A stretch of 40,308 nucleotides of DNA, taken from positions 1-40,308 of the forward strand of contig CAYYZW010000275.1 in assembly GCA_964476375.1 (NCBI GenBank), written 5' to 3'. Made by a program: the position numbers and the translations under genes. Numbering within the stretch: the first letter of the stretch is position 1; each line of letters opens with the position of its first letter. Shown here piece by piece: positions 32,700-40,308 of this stretch. This stretch comes from SAT2750 sp964476375 (lineage in GTDB: Bacteria; Planctomycetota; Planctomycetia; Pirellulales; Pirellulaceae). The notes beneath the pieces were generated by a model. The model was given only the letters and a program-made list of their open reading frames with translations. It made no database searches and was not told the DNA's origin.

Positions 32700-33176
32700 T
32701 CAATCGGTTTCCGTGGCTGACGTGCCAGCACTGCCAGAGGACTCCACCTTCAGGCACTGCATGCGCAGTTCGTGCAGAAGGTTGGTAAGCAGGTTGGTCT
32801 CCTCCTCGGTCCGGTTCCCTTCCGTCTTCTGCTCCAGCATGCCGAGAAGGTCGATATGATGGCGTGCCAGGGGAACGTCGGTTTGTGGACTCCCTCCCTG
32901 GCCCAGAAGTGCCATGGCCTGGGTCGCCAGGGTCACGATGAGAATTTCAAACGTGGCGGGAGGAAGCTGCGGTGGGTCTGCCACCGGCGGCTCCTCAGCG
33001 GCCCCCTCCTCATCCCCTGCCACTGTTCCCGCGAGAGGATCTGGATCTGTCTCGGTCTCACCGGGAGTCTCTTCATCCGCAGCGGCTTTCTCCGCTTCTA
33101 CCTGGGCTTTCCAATCCTCATCGGCCCCGGGGCTGTCCTGCTCATTCCCGCGCGGGTCTTCTGCGTCCGACATCAT
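32700..33176 (-). CDS. DUF1844 protein
   Basis: The 158-residue product has a disordered acidic N-terminal half (1-85, rich in Glu, Asp, Pro) and a C-terminal DUF1844 domain: PPATFEILIVTLATQAMALLGQ, LARHHIDLLGMLEQKTEGN and LLTNLLHELRMQCLKV. The domain is helical and short; its function is unknown, though it is common in planctomycetes and some other phyla. The ATG at 33176 follows AAGGAAG. It begins 30 nt after the pyrG stop and is therefore probably the third gene of a kdsB-pyrG-DUF1844 operon. It ends at the border of the non-coding stretch. Confidence 0.88.
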   Translation of the reverse strand: MMSDAEDPRGNEQDSPGADEDWKAQVEAEKAAADEETPGETETDPDPLAGTVAGDEEGAAEEPPVADPPQLPPATFEILIVTLATQAMALLGQGGSPQTDVPLARHHIDLLGMLEQKTEGNRTEEETNLLTNLLHELRMQCLKVESSGSAGTSATETD

Positions 33177-33206
33177 TCCACTCTTCCTTGGCGACTGCCA
33201 TTTTTT

Positions 33207-34862
33207 TCAGGATTCGTTGGTTGTGGATTCAATCTCCTGTTCCGGAGACCGCTCGGGACGCTGGACATGACGCTTCACGGCAGCACCGATAAAACCGGCG
33301 AACAGGGGATGGGCCAAGGTCGGCTTGGACTTGAATTCCGGGTGGAACTGGACGGCCACAAACCAGGGGTGCTCCGGCAACTCGATGATCTCAATCAGGG
33401 ACTCGTCCGGGCTGGTCCCGGCAAAGAGCATCGAGTGGGCCGTGAACTGGGACCGATAGGCGTTATTAAATTCATACCGGTGACGATGCCGTTCCTCGAC
33501 CTGGTCATTCCCGTAGCAGGATTGCGACTGGCTTGTCTCCACAAGCTGGCAGGGCTGTGCTCCCAGCCTCATCGTGCCTCCCATGTCGGTAATGTTCTTT
33601 TGCTCGTCGAGCAGGCAAATCACCGGGTGCGGCGTGTTCTTGTCAAATTCCGAGGAGTGGGCACCTTCCAGGCCGACCACGTTACGGGCAAACTCGATGG
33701 CAGCACACTGCATTCCCAGGCAGATGCCAAAAAATGGAATCTCCCGTTCCCGGGCAAAACGAATCGCTTCCACCTTCCCCTCGATCCCCCGTTCTCCGAA
33801 ACCACCGGGAATCAGGATCCCGTCGTAGCCGCTTAAAAGTCGCTCCGGACCCTCCCGTTCCACCGCTTCACTATGAATCCTGCCGATCCGGACCTGGGAG
33901 CGGTGATGCATGGCGGCATGGTCCAGGGCCTCGAAGATGGACTTGTAGGCGTCCATGTGCTCAGCGTACTTCCCGACCACCGCCACTGTTATTTCATGTT
34001 CCGGTTCCCTCAATCCCTGCAGCAAGGCCCGCCAGTCATCCATGTCCGGTATCTCGGAATTCAGCCCCAGGCGATCCACGATCAACTCGTCCAGGCGGTT
34101 TTCCATCAGGGAGAGCGGGACCTCGTAGATCGAAAAGTCCTTGTCCTTTTCCTCGATCACCGCGTGCACCGGAACATTACAGAAAAGGGCGATCTTCTCG
34201 CGATCCTCCCTGGAGATGGAACGCTCGGTACGGCAGACGAGGATATCCGGCTGGATACCGATCTGCCGCAACTGGCCCACGCTGTGCTGCGTCGGCTTGG
34301 TCTTCAACTCGCCTGCCGCTTTCAGGTAGGGGACAAGCGTGAGGTGGATATAAAGGCAGTTCTCCTTGCCCACATCCTGGACAAACTGCCGGATCGCTTC
34401 CAGGAACGGCTGACTCTCGATATCCCCGACCGTCCCGCCAATCTCGGAAATCACCACGTCCGTCTCATCATCAGCCAGCTTGCGGATGACATTCTTGATC
34501 TCGTTGGTGATATGCGGAATCACCTGGACGGTCTTGCCCAGGAATTCACCCTGCCGTTCCTTCTCGATCACCGACATGTAGATCTGGCCGGTGGTGTAGT
34601 TGGAATCCCGGGTCAGCGGACCATTGGTGAACCGCTCGTAATGACCAAGGTCCAGGTCGGTCTCACTTCCGTCATCCAGCACGTAAACCTCGCCATGCTG
34701 GTAGGGACTCATGGTGCCTGGATCCACGTTGATGTAGGGATCCAGTTTCTGCATCTTGACTTTCAGGCCACGCCGTTCAAGCAGCATACCGACCGAGGCA
34801 CTGGTGAGTCCTTTCCCCAGGGAGCTAACAACTCCGCCTGTCACAAAAATATGTTTTGTCAT
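33207..34862 (-). CDS. pyrG: CTP synthase
   Basis: CTP synthase aminates UTP to CTP with glutamine and ATP. The 551-residue protein has the N-terminal synthetase domain (MTKHIFVTGGVVSSLGKG, YINVDPGTMSPYQHGEV, EIGGTVGDIES) and a class-I glutamine amidotransferase domain with nucleophile GICLGMQ and the histidine/glutamate pair in VQFHPEF. The start at ATG 34862 is fixed by homology to the conserved MTKHIFVTGG; the frame is open further upstream to 34943, but that part is unlike the family. CTP is a co-substrate of KdsB, encoded 101 bp upstream on the same strand, so the neighbourhood is functionally meaningful. Confidence 0.97.
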   Translation of the reverse strand: MTKHIFVTGGVVSSLGKGLTSASVGMLLERRGLKVKMQKLDPYINVDPGTMSPYQHGEVYVLDDGSETDLDLGHYERFTNGPLTRDSNYTTGQIYMSVIEKERQGEFLGKTVQVIPHITNEIKNVIRKLADDETDVVISEIGGTVGDIESQPFLEAIRQFVQDVGKENCLYIHLTLVPYLKAAGELKTKPTQHSVGQLRQIGIQPDILVCRTERSISREDREKIALFCNVPVHAVIEEKDKDFSIYEVPLSLMENRLDELIVDRLGLNSEIPDMDDWRALLQGLREPEHEITVAVVGKYAEHMDAYKSIFEALDHAAMHHRSQVRIGRIHSEAVEREGPERLLSGYDGILIPGGFGERGIEGKVEAIRFAREREIPFFGICLGMQCAAIEFARNVVGLEGAHSSEFDKNTPHPVICLLDEQKNITDMGGTMRLGAQPCQLVETSQSQSCYGNDQVEERHRHRYEFNNAYRSQFTAHSMLFAGTSPDESLIEIIELPEHPWFVAVQFHPEFKSKPTLAHPLFAGFIGAAVKRHVQRPERSPEQEIESTTNES

Positions 34863-34963
34863 ACCTTGTCCCAGTTGGATTCTTTCCTTCCAGACATCCA
34901 TGGACACACCGTGCCATCCTGACAAGCGGGGGATGCATCTCACGACAAGTCCAAGGTAAGATC

Positions 34964-35713
34964 TTAACCGCTGGTCATCTTTCTGACAAACATCCTGTAA
35001 TCCTCGGGCGTATCAATACCGATCGATGGCTCACTGGTCACTCCCACCAGGATCGACCGTCCCTGTGCCAGAACACGAAGCTGCTCGAGGCTCTCCAGTT
35101 TTTCCGGGGCAGAACGGGCTTGCCTGGTCAGCTCCAGCAGAAACGGCCGGCGGTAGGCATAGATACCCAGGTGCTGGTGAAAATAGGCCGGCTCGGCATG
35201 GAGTAGAGACTCGTCCCACTGCCGTGGATGGGGAATCACGCTGCGGCTGAAGTAGAGTGCCCGGCCACCGTCGTCCATCACGACTTTCACACAGGATGGA
35301 TCCTCCAGCAGCGATCGTGTCCGAATCGGTGTGGCCAGCGTGGCCATCACTTCATCCGGGTTTTCTTCCAGGAGCTGGATGACCTGGTCAATCGATTCAC
35401 CCGAGACCTCCGGCTCATCCCCCTGCACATTGACAATGATCTCTACATCCTCAAGCTCCCTGGCCACCTCGGCGACCCGGTCCGTCCCACTGGCGGCCTC
35501 GGGGTCCGTCATCACGACCTGCCCACCAAAGGCCCGCACCACCTCGGCAATCCGCTCATCGTCCGCCGCCACACAGATTCCGGCAGGCCGACGGGCCCGC
35601 TGGGCCGACTCGTAGGTGTGCTGGAGCAATGGTTTGCCGGTCTCTGCCAGCAGCAGCTTCTCCGGCAAGCGGGTCGAATGGAGCCGGGCAGGGATAATAA
35701 TCTGTGATTTCAT
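34964..35713 (-). CDS. kdsB: CMP-KDO synthetase
   Basis: KdsB activates 3-deoxy-D-manno-octulosonate with CTP for transfer to lipid A. The 249-residue length is normal. Signatures: PARLHSTRLPEKLL near the N-terminus (CTP binding), SGTDRVAEVA, VNVQGDEPE (Mg/CTP site), YFSRSVIPHPR, the HLGIYAYRRPFL sugar-binding segment and the IDTPEDY end. Presence of KdsB indicates that this organism makes KDO-containing LPS or a KDO glycan, as other planctomycetes do. It starts 18 nt after the transporter stop and precedes pyrG, so these minus-strand genes are closely packed. Confidence 0.95.
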   Translation of the reverse strand: MKSQIIIPARLHSTRLPEKLLLAETGKPLLQHTYESAQRARRPAGICVAADDERIAEVVRAFGGQVVMTDPEAASGTDRVAEVARELEDVEIIVNVQGDEPEVSGESIDQVIQLLEENPDEVMATLATPIRTRSLLEDPSCVKVVMDDGGRALYFSRSVIPHPRQWDESLLHAEPAYFHQHLGIYAYRRPFLLELTRQARSAPEKLESLEQLRVLAQGRSILVGVTSEPSIGIDTPEDYRMFVRKMTSG

Positions 35714-35731
35714 ATTTTCTGGCCGCTCCGT

Positions 35732-37387
35732 CTAGCCACCGCTGACACCACACTGCGAGACCAGTAGCCAGATGTACAAGGGTATCACGATGATGGACAG
35801 CAGGTTGAGGCCAATCCCGGCCTTCACCATCTGGCTGATCCGCAGTTCCCCGGAGGCAAACACGATCGCGTTGGGAGGTGTTGCCACGGGCAACATGAAG
35901 GCACAACTGGAGGCCAGTCCGGCCGGGATCACGACCAGCCAGACCAGCGACGGATCCGGGGAGAAAGTCGCCGCGGCGGCTGCCAGGATCGGAAGTGTCA
36001 GGGAGGCGGCGGCGGTGTTGCTGGCAAGCTCGGTGAGAAAGATCACCATCAGCGTGGAGATCATCACCAGCAGCAGCGTGGAGCCAAAGGAAGCATCCAC
36101 GACCAGCTGGCAGATCGCCTGTCCCAGGCCACTGGAATTGACCGCGGCCGCCAGGCTCAAACCACCACCGAAAAGGATCAGGACGCCCCAGGGAAGGTCT
36201 CGAACCCCCTCCCAGTCGAGGGCAAAAACACGCTCTTTCCAGTTAACCGGAATGACAAACATCGACAGCGCCCCGGCCATGGCAATGATTGCATCATCGA
36301 GCCTGCCAACCACGGGAAGGCGGTCAACAAGCCATGCCCACTCGGTCAATGGCCGACGGAACATCCAGGCCAGGGCGGTACTGAGAAAAATAACCAGCAC
36401 GGTCCATTCGCCCCGGGACATCGATCCCAGGGAGACAAGCTGTCCACGAATCAGCTCGCGTCCACCCGGGATTTTTTCCACGCCGATCGGCAGGGCGATG
36501 CGGGTCAGGTACCACCAGCAGATAAAGAGCAGTGCGATCACCAGCGGCATCGCGATCAGCATCCAGAGCCCAAAGCTGACCGGTTGCCCGGCGTCCTCCA
36601 GCACGCTTGCCATGAAAAGGTTCGTGGGAGTTCCGATCAGTGTCCCCAGGCCACCAATACTGGCCGAGTAGGCGACTGCCAGCATCAGGCAGGAGGCAAA
36701 ATTACCGGCAGGATCACTCCCCTCCCCCCCTGCCTTTTCAAAGCTTCCTCGCAGGAGTGCCACCACGCTGATGGCAATCGGCAGCATCATGGCAGTCGTG
36801 GCGGTATTGCTGATCCACATGCTCAGGCCGGCCGTGGCCAGCATGAAGCCGGCAATCAGGTGGCGGGGACGGGTCCCCACAAACAGCACTGTCATCAGGG
36901 CGATGCGGCGGTGCAGGCCCCATCGCTGGATCCCCAGGGCGATCATGAATCCGCCCATCAGGATAAAGACGAAGCGGCTGGCATAGGGGGATGCCGCCCG
37001 CTGAATGGGAGGTTCCTTCTCCAGGACCTGCAGCTCGCCCGGCAGGTACTGCTGCGTTTGGTCGTCTGTCCTGACCGTCACCTGTTGATCATCCCAGGAG
37101 ACCACGGTCCCCTCGGCAATCGTCCCTGTTCCAGCCTGACGGACCATCACGGCGTCCCCCTGCTGCATGCCGACAAGGTAGACGCCGGTGAGTGGGAACA
37201 GGACCAGTGGCACAAGTGCCGTGGCGGCCAGCGGGATCGCCTCGGTCATCCACCAGATCGCCATGAGTGCCGAGACGGCTGCCGTCGCCCGGGCGGCGGG
37301 TGGCATCGCCAGGTCAGCCCCGGCCAGCAGGACCCAGGTCAGCAGGGCCGCCAGGGGGCCGACGAAAAGTCCAACGCGAGCGGCCAT
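35732..37387 (-). CDS. DASS (SLC13) family sodium/anion symporter with inserted soluble segment
   Basis: This family couples sodium to import of dicarboxylates, citrate or sulfate across the inner membrane. The 551-residue protein has the family's repeated hairpin motifs SNTATT (first half) and SNTAAA (second half), WWMTEAIPLAATALVPLVLFP near 45-65, FILMGGFMIALGIQRWGLHRRI, PTNLFMAS, and the ATPPNAIVFASG segment. Eleven or so hydrophobic segments are visible. Oddity: residues about 72-130 form a hydrophilic insertion (GTIAEGTVVSWDDQQVTV...YLPGELQVLEKE), probably a small beta domain, where relatives have only a short loop. The substrate is not determined. Confidence 0.92.
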   Translation of the reverse strand: MAARVGLFVGPLAALLTWVLLAGADLAMPPAARATAAVSALMAIWWMTEAIPLAATALVPLVLFPLTGVYLVGMQQGDAVMVRQAGTGTIAEGTVVSWDDQQVTVRTDDQTQQYLPGELQVLEKEPPIQRAASPYASRFVFILMGGFMIALGIQRWGLHRRIALMTVLFVGTRPRHLIAGFMLATAGLSMWISNTATTAMMLPIAISVVALLRGSFEKAGGEGSDPAGNFASCLMLAVAYSASIGGLGTLIGTPTNLFMASVLEDAGQPVSFGLWMLIAMPLVIALLFICWWYLTRIALPIGVEKIPGGRELIRGQLVSLGSMSRGEWTVLVIFLSTALAWMFRRPLTEWAWLVDRLPVVGRLDDAIIAMAGALSMFVIPVNWKERVFALDWEGVRDLPWGVLILFGGGLSLAAAVNSSGLGQAICQLVVDASFGSTLLLVMISTLMVIFLTELASNTAAASLTLPILAAAAATFSPDPSLVWLVVIPAGLASSCAFMLPVATPPNAIVFASGELRISQMVKAGIGLNLLSIIVIPLYIWLLVSQCGVSGG

Positions 37388-37475
37388 GGTGGTATCCCGT
37401 TACAAGTTCTTCGTCGGTGGCCCATGCCCAGGCCAGACATGGCCACTGATCCCGTCCGCCACCGGATCGGCGAAA

Positions 37476-37548
37476 TAGGCCCGGAAGGATTCGAACCTCC
37501 GACCAAGGGATTATGAGTCCCCTGCTCTGACCGCTGAGCTACGGGCCC
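37476..37548 (-). tRNA. tRNA with CAU anticodon, most likely tRNA-Ile2 (lysidine type)
   Basis: Read on the minus strand the 73-nt sequence folds as a full cloverleaf. The acceptor stem is GGGCCCG with CGGGCCT and ends in discriminator A. The D arm is GCTC...GAGC, the anticodon loop is CTCATAA, and the T loop is TTCGAAT. The pattern AGCAGGGGACTCATAATCCC followed by TTGGTCG closely matches tRNA-Ile(CAU) genes, whose C34 is changed to lysidine by TilS. It lacks the three G-C pairs next to the anticodon loop seen in initiator tRNA. Elongator tRNA-Met remains possible. CCA is not encoded, and the terminal pair is G-U. Confidence 0.85.
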
Positions 37549-37639
37549 GCCTGGAATTCACTATCGACTCGAGAAAGACCAGACATCCCCATTATGCAGA
37601 GTTCTCTCGATTCGAGCAGCCCCGGCCCGGCCCACCGAC

Positions 37640-38332
37640 CTAGGGACGGGGATGAATCAGGATCACGCAGTTGGAAAGCTCGTTTTCATCCGGGCCGGCT
37701 GCCGCATCCTGCGGCATCTTTTCCGAGAGCACCGCACCGGCAGCCCGCACGACCTCCGTGATCGCGGTGGCCGCTGTCCCGGAACGCAACCCGGAGACCA
37801 CCTGGTCTCGCAGATCGTCGATAAACTGCTGGCCCGTCGCCTTGATGGCCCCCTCGTCAGCCAGCACCACCGCCCGCCGTTCATAGAGCGAGAGGTAGAT
37901 CAACAGGCCCCCCTCACCGCGCGTCGATGCAACCCGCTGCTGGGCAAAAACAAAGGCCGCCGAGCGGGCAACTTCCGCTTCTTTTTCCGCCGTACCGGTC
38001 AGCAATCGCCGCACCGGGTGCCAGTAGGAGGCGATCAGGTTGCCGACAACAAAGCCGGCCAGCAGCGAGACCATCTGCCAGGTGAATTCCACCCCCTCGA
38101 ACTCGCTCCAGCTATCAGGTCCATTGTCCCGGGTGATCACCACCAGGTTCACGACCACCAGCGTGAGCACGGCAAACAGGATTCCAAAAATTGCCTCGGC
38201 ACGGTCGTACCGGCCGGACTCGGTCGCCACCGCACAGACAATCTCCGCGCTGGTCTGCTGCTCCACCCCGGCAATCGCCTGCTCCAGCTCGGCAACCTGT
38301 CCTTGATCCATGAAACTTGTCGCAGCAACCAT
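37640..38332 (-). CDS. TPM-domain membrane protein
   Basis: A 230-residue protein of the TPM (TLP18.3/Psb32/MOLO-1) superfamily. It begins with the short TPM-like segment (LEQAIAGVEQQTSAEIVCAVATESGRYDRAE), passes the membrane twice (FGILFAVLTLVVVNLVVI and MVSLLAGFVVGNLIASYW), and continues with the domain body in VASTRGEGGLLIYLSLYERRAVVLADEGA and DDLRDQVVSGLRSG. The membrane insertion inside the fold is typical of one bacterial subgroup. Function is unknown; relatives sit beside LemA genes. It is the last of three TPM genes on this strand, 49 bp after the previous one. Start ATG at 38332 with AAGGA upstream. Confidence 0.85.
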   Translation of the reverse strand: MVAATSFMDQGQVAELEQAIAGVEQQTSAEIVCAVATESGRYDRAEAIFGILFAVLTLVVVNLVVITRDNGPDSWSEFEGVEFTWQMVSLLAGFVVGNLIASYWHPVRRLLTGTAEKEAEVARSAAFVFAQQRVASTRGEGGLLIYLSLYERRAVVLADEGAIKATGQQFIDDLRDQVVSGLRSGTAATAITEVVRAAGAVLSEKMPQDAAAGPDENELSNCVILIHPRP

Positions 38333-38381
38333 GTCAGCATTCCTTCTCTACCGTGTTCTTGAAAACGCAACTGCCAGATCA

Positions 38382-39395
38382 TTACCAGCTTCCACTGGCA
38401 CCCCCACCGCCACTCGAACCTCCACCGAATCCACCACCACCAAAGCTACCCCCTCCTCCACCCCAGCCACCACCGGAGCTGCCAGACCCGTCGGACTGAA
38501 GCGTCTCTCCCCAGGTCTTGTCCCCTTTCTTCATCAGCATCACGAAGAAAATGACGACCAGATAAATCAGGGGAGTCACGACAGAGATCACGACCACTGC
38601 CACGCCAATATAGACAAGCATCATGCTGGTCGGCTCGGACTGCTTCTTCCCCTCCAGGTCCTGCCAGCTCTGGCGGCGTGCTCCAAAGTAAATAAGAACG
38701 ACCCCCAGCCCACAACCCAGCAGAACTCCCCACCAGGGGAACCAGCTCAACTTGGAAATACCACCCGACCTGCGGCGACGATATGGTGAACCGGAATTGC
38801 CGGATCCTCCATCGAAGCTGGCGACGGTTCCCTGCGGGCCCGCCGCAGCCATCTTTCCCAGCGCCTCGACGCCGGCCGCGATCCCGGCGGCGTAATCCCC
38901 TCGCTTGAAGTGGGGGATCATCACGTTGTCCATGATCTGCCGGCAGGTTCCATCGAAGCGCGTGCCCCAGTCGGCCCCCAGTTCAATTCGTCCCTTGCGA
39001 TCCCCCACCGAGACCAGCAGCAGGATGCCCTGGTTGTGGCCACCCGCCGAATTGTTGAGCGTCCCGATCTGCCACTTGTTAAACCACTGCTCGGCAAATG
39101 GCTGAATATCCTGGCCCGCATAGCCGTAGGCCATCATGCGGTGGATCGTGACCACGATGATCGGCGTATCGTGCTCTTCAAAGGCCATCTTCTGGGTATC
39201 AAAGATCGTCTTGTGCTGGCCCTGGGGAACATCCTGGACATAGAGCACCCCGGCCAGGTCATGGACAAACTCGCCGGTTCCGTCAATTGCCGGAACCGGG
39301 GGAATCTCTCCTGCATGGCCGGCCGGACTGGCAAGCAGCACCAGCAGCCCGGCCAGCACCAGGCGGACTCCTCTTCTTCTCTTACCAGCTGCCAC
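38382..39395 (-). CDS. YgcG-like TPM-domain exported membrane protein
   Basis: The 337-residue product has a signal peptide (VRLVLAGLLVLLASPAGHA), an extracytoplasmic TPM domain (FVHDLAGVLY, TPIIVVTIHRM, NQGILLLVSVGDRKGRIELGADWG), two membrane segments (WWGVLLGCGLGVVLIYFG and MMLVYIGVAVVVISVVTPLIYLVVIFFVML), then a Gly/Ser-rich tail ending GGGGASGSW, a hallmark of YgcG-type proteins. I chose the GTG at 39395, preceded by GGAGGAGGAG, a purine run that also encodes the Gly-rich tail of the upstream gene; the two genes overlap by 14 nt and are likely coupled. Its TPM coding region is about 94% identical in DNA to that of the next gene upstream. Confidence 0.88.
   Translation of the reverse strand: MAAGKRRRGVRLVLAGLLVLLASPAGHAGEIPPVPAIDGTGEFVHDLAGVLYVQDVPQGQHKTIFDTQKMAFEEHDTPIIVVTIHRMMAYGYAGQDIQPFAEQWFNKWQIGTLNNSAGGHNQGILLLVSVGDRKGRIELGADWGTRFDGTCRQIMDNVMIPHFKRGDYAAGIAAGVEALGKMAAAGPQGTVASFDGGSGNSGSPYRRRRSGGISKLSWFPWWGVLLGCGLGVVLIYFGARRQSWQDLEGKKQSEPTSMMLVYIGVAVVVISVVTPLIYLVVIFFVMLMKKGDKTWGETLQSDGSGSSGGGWGGGGGSFGGGGFGGGSSGGGGASGSW
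38907..39314. repeat. Copy 1 of a 408-bp near-identical duplication
   Basis: This block, coding for the TPM domain, aligns without gaps to 39901-40308 (offset 994 bp). I count about 26 mismatches by eye, 17 of them packed into about 40 bp near 39090-39132; outside that patch the two copies are almost the same. Confidence 0.9.
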
Positions 39396-40308
39396 TTGCT
39401 CCTCCTCCACCGCTATATCCACCACTGTAACCACCCCCACTGTAACTTCCGCCACTGGAACTGCCACCACTGGAACTGCCACCACTAAAAAATCGCACGC
39501 GGAAACCAAGCAAACTGATTAACAGTTCAAGCAGCTTGAGCGGAAGGCAAAAAAACAACCAGAGGAAAAGAAAGACCAGCAAGAACGTGAAAAAACTGGT
39601 CACAATCATGGTCACTCCAGCAAGGATCAGCCAGAAACGGATCTTTTTCTTTCCCGCCGAGGCATCCGGGCCACTCCCCGTGTAGAGACCCAGCACGATC
39701 AACCCCAGGCCAGCGGCGATCAGTACCAAAACATTCGCCTTCGAAAAAAAACTGTACCTGAGCAGACCAGAACCACTACCCCGCCGCGTCCTTGCCGGCC
39801 CGGAGCCAAGAGACTCCGAATCTCCACCCGGCCCCACCGTGGCCATCTTTCCCAGCGCCTCCACCCCGGCGGCAATCCCCGAGGCATAATTCCCTCGCTT
39901 GAAGTGAGGGATCATCACGTTGTCCATGATCTGCCGGCAGGTTCCATCGAAGCGCGTGCCCCAGTCGGCCCCCAGTTCAATTCGTCCCTTGCGGTCCCCC
40001 ACCGAGACCAGCAGCAGGATGCCCCGGTTGTGGCCACCCGCTGAATTGTTGAGCGTCCCGATCTGCCACTTGTTAAACCACTGCTGGGCAAACGGCTGGA
40101 TCTCCTCCCCGCTGTAACCAAAGGCAGCCATCTGGCGAATCGTGACCACGATGATCGGCGTATCGTGCTCTTCAAAGGCCATCTTCTGGGTATCAAAGAT
40201 CGTCCTGTGCTGGCCCTGGGGAACATCCTGGACATAGAGCACCCCGGCCAGGTCATGGACAAACTCGCCGGTTCCGTCAATTGCCGGAACCGGGGGAATC
40301 TCTCCCGC
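39382..40308 (-). CDS. YgcG-like TPM-domain protein, paralogue (start outside window)
   Basis: The frame is open from the window end, so the start and signal peptide lie beyond 40308; 308 residues are visible. It begins in GEIPPVPAIDGTGEFVHDLAG and continues through the same TPM domain as its neighbour (NRGILLLVSVGDRKGRIELG), then two membrane regions (VLVLIAAGLGLIVLGLY and a Phe/Leu-rich segment near VTSFFTFLLVFLFLWLFF) and a Ser/Gly/Tyr tail ending GGGGASGSW. The internal GTG at 40242 is not a credible start because conserved domain sequence precedes it. The C-terminal half differs clearly from the neighbour. Confidence 0.88.
   Translation of the reverse strand, partial: AGEIPPVPAIDGTGEFVHDLAGVLYVQDVPQGQHRTIFDTQKMAFEEHDTPIIVVTIRQMAAFGYSGEEIQPFAQQWFNKWQIGTLNNSAGGHNRGILLLVSVGDRKGRIELGADWGTRFDGTCRQIMDNVMIPHFKRGNYASGIAAGVEALGKMATVGPGGDSESLGSGPARTRRGSGSGLLRYSFFSKANVLVLIAAGLGLIVLGLYTGSGPDASAGKKKIRFWLILAGVTMIVTSFFTFLLVFLFLWLFFCLPLKLLELLISLLGFRVRFFSGGSSSGGSSSGGSYSGGGYSGGYSGGGGASGSW
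39901..40308. repeat. Copy 2 of a 408-bp near-identical duplication (continues past window end)
   Basis: Matches 38907-39314 without gaps. The similarity runs into the end of the window, so its full length is not known. Confidence 0.9.

Noticed and set aside
32132..32731. Minus-strand frame of 199 codons across the non-coding stretch and into mraZ
   Set aside because: It overlaps half of mraZ and the DUF1844 end, has no recognisable domain and no ribosome-binding site; the structured-RNA reading of the stretch is better supported.
37476..37548. Initiator tRNA-Met
   Set aside because: The anticodon stem lacks the three consecutive G-C pairs next to the loop that mark initiators, and position 1-72 is a G-U pair rather than a C-A mismatch.

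Overview
The window is about 40 kb of roughly 60% GC bacterial DNA and almost certainly comes from a planctomycete (Planctomycetota). The clearest signs are a DUF1501 Tat-exported protein next to a DUF1549/DUF1553 cytochrome (PSD1) protein, several lineage-type large lipoproteins and zinc-ribbon membrane proteins, a DUF1844 protein, and an EF-Ts whose EF-Tu contact motif is divergent. I see no rRNA, CRISPR array, transposase or prophage. There is one tRNA gene, read as tRNA-Ile(CAU).

Layout: (a) 1-4401, plus strand: end of a probable rpsB with an acidic Ala/Glu repeat tail, then tsf, pyrH, frr and a three-zinc-ribbon membrane protein. (b) 4406-7730, minus strand: family-4 uracil-DNA glycosylase, an enolase-superfamily enzyme and an alpha/alpha-toroid-like lipoprotein. 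(c) 7898-9232, plus: der. (d) 9249-15616, minus: a fused beta-propeller/esterase, the PSD1 cytochrome protein and DUF1501, which look like the usual planctomycete catabolic/extracytoplasmic set. (e) 15773-16555, plus: an L-fucose-dehydrogenase-like SDR. (f) 16567-19683, minus: a 1038-residue lipoprotein. (g) 19974-24240, plus: a three-gene unit, ubiA-like prenyl-phosphate phosphoribosyltransferase, dprE1-like oxidase and a GT-C glycosyltransferase. It resembles the mycobacterial decaprenyl-phosphoryl-arabinose supply and transfer genes. (h) 24237-31489, minus: an SDR, a duplicated SurA/parvulin-like foldase, a quinone oxidoreductase, a phosphohexomutase and a short UvrC. (i) 31490-32699: an AT-rich control region with paired inverted repeats, an orphan mraZ, and a non-coding stretch with a candidate structured RNA. 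(j) 32700-37387, minus: kdsB-pyrG-DUF1844 and a DASS transporter with an inserted soluble segment. (k) 37476-40308, minus: the tRNA and three TPM-domain genes, two of which share a nearly identical DNA block.

How the genes work together: the first block serves translation and pyrimidine nucleotide supply. pyrG makes CTP, the co-substrate of KdsB, so that pair links nucleotide synthesis to KDO/LPS synthesis and fits a Gram-negative-type envelope. The ubiA-dprE1-GT-C unit most likely builds and uses a polyprenyl-phosphoryl pentofuranose donor for a periplasmic glycan. This is the most interesting system in the window: a known actinobacterial pathway core in an unexpected phylum, with an alanine at the position of the benzothiazinone-reactive cysteine of DprE1. 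The second most interesting locus is the mraZ region with its upstream repeats and the downstream candidate RNA.
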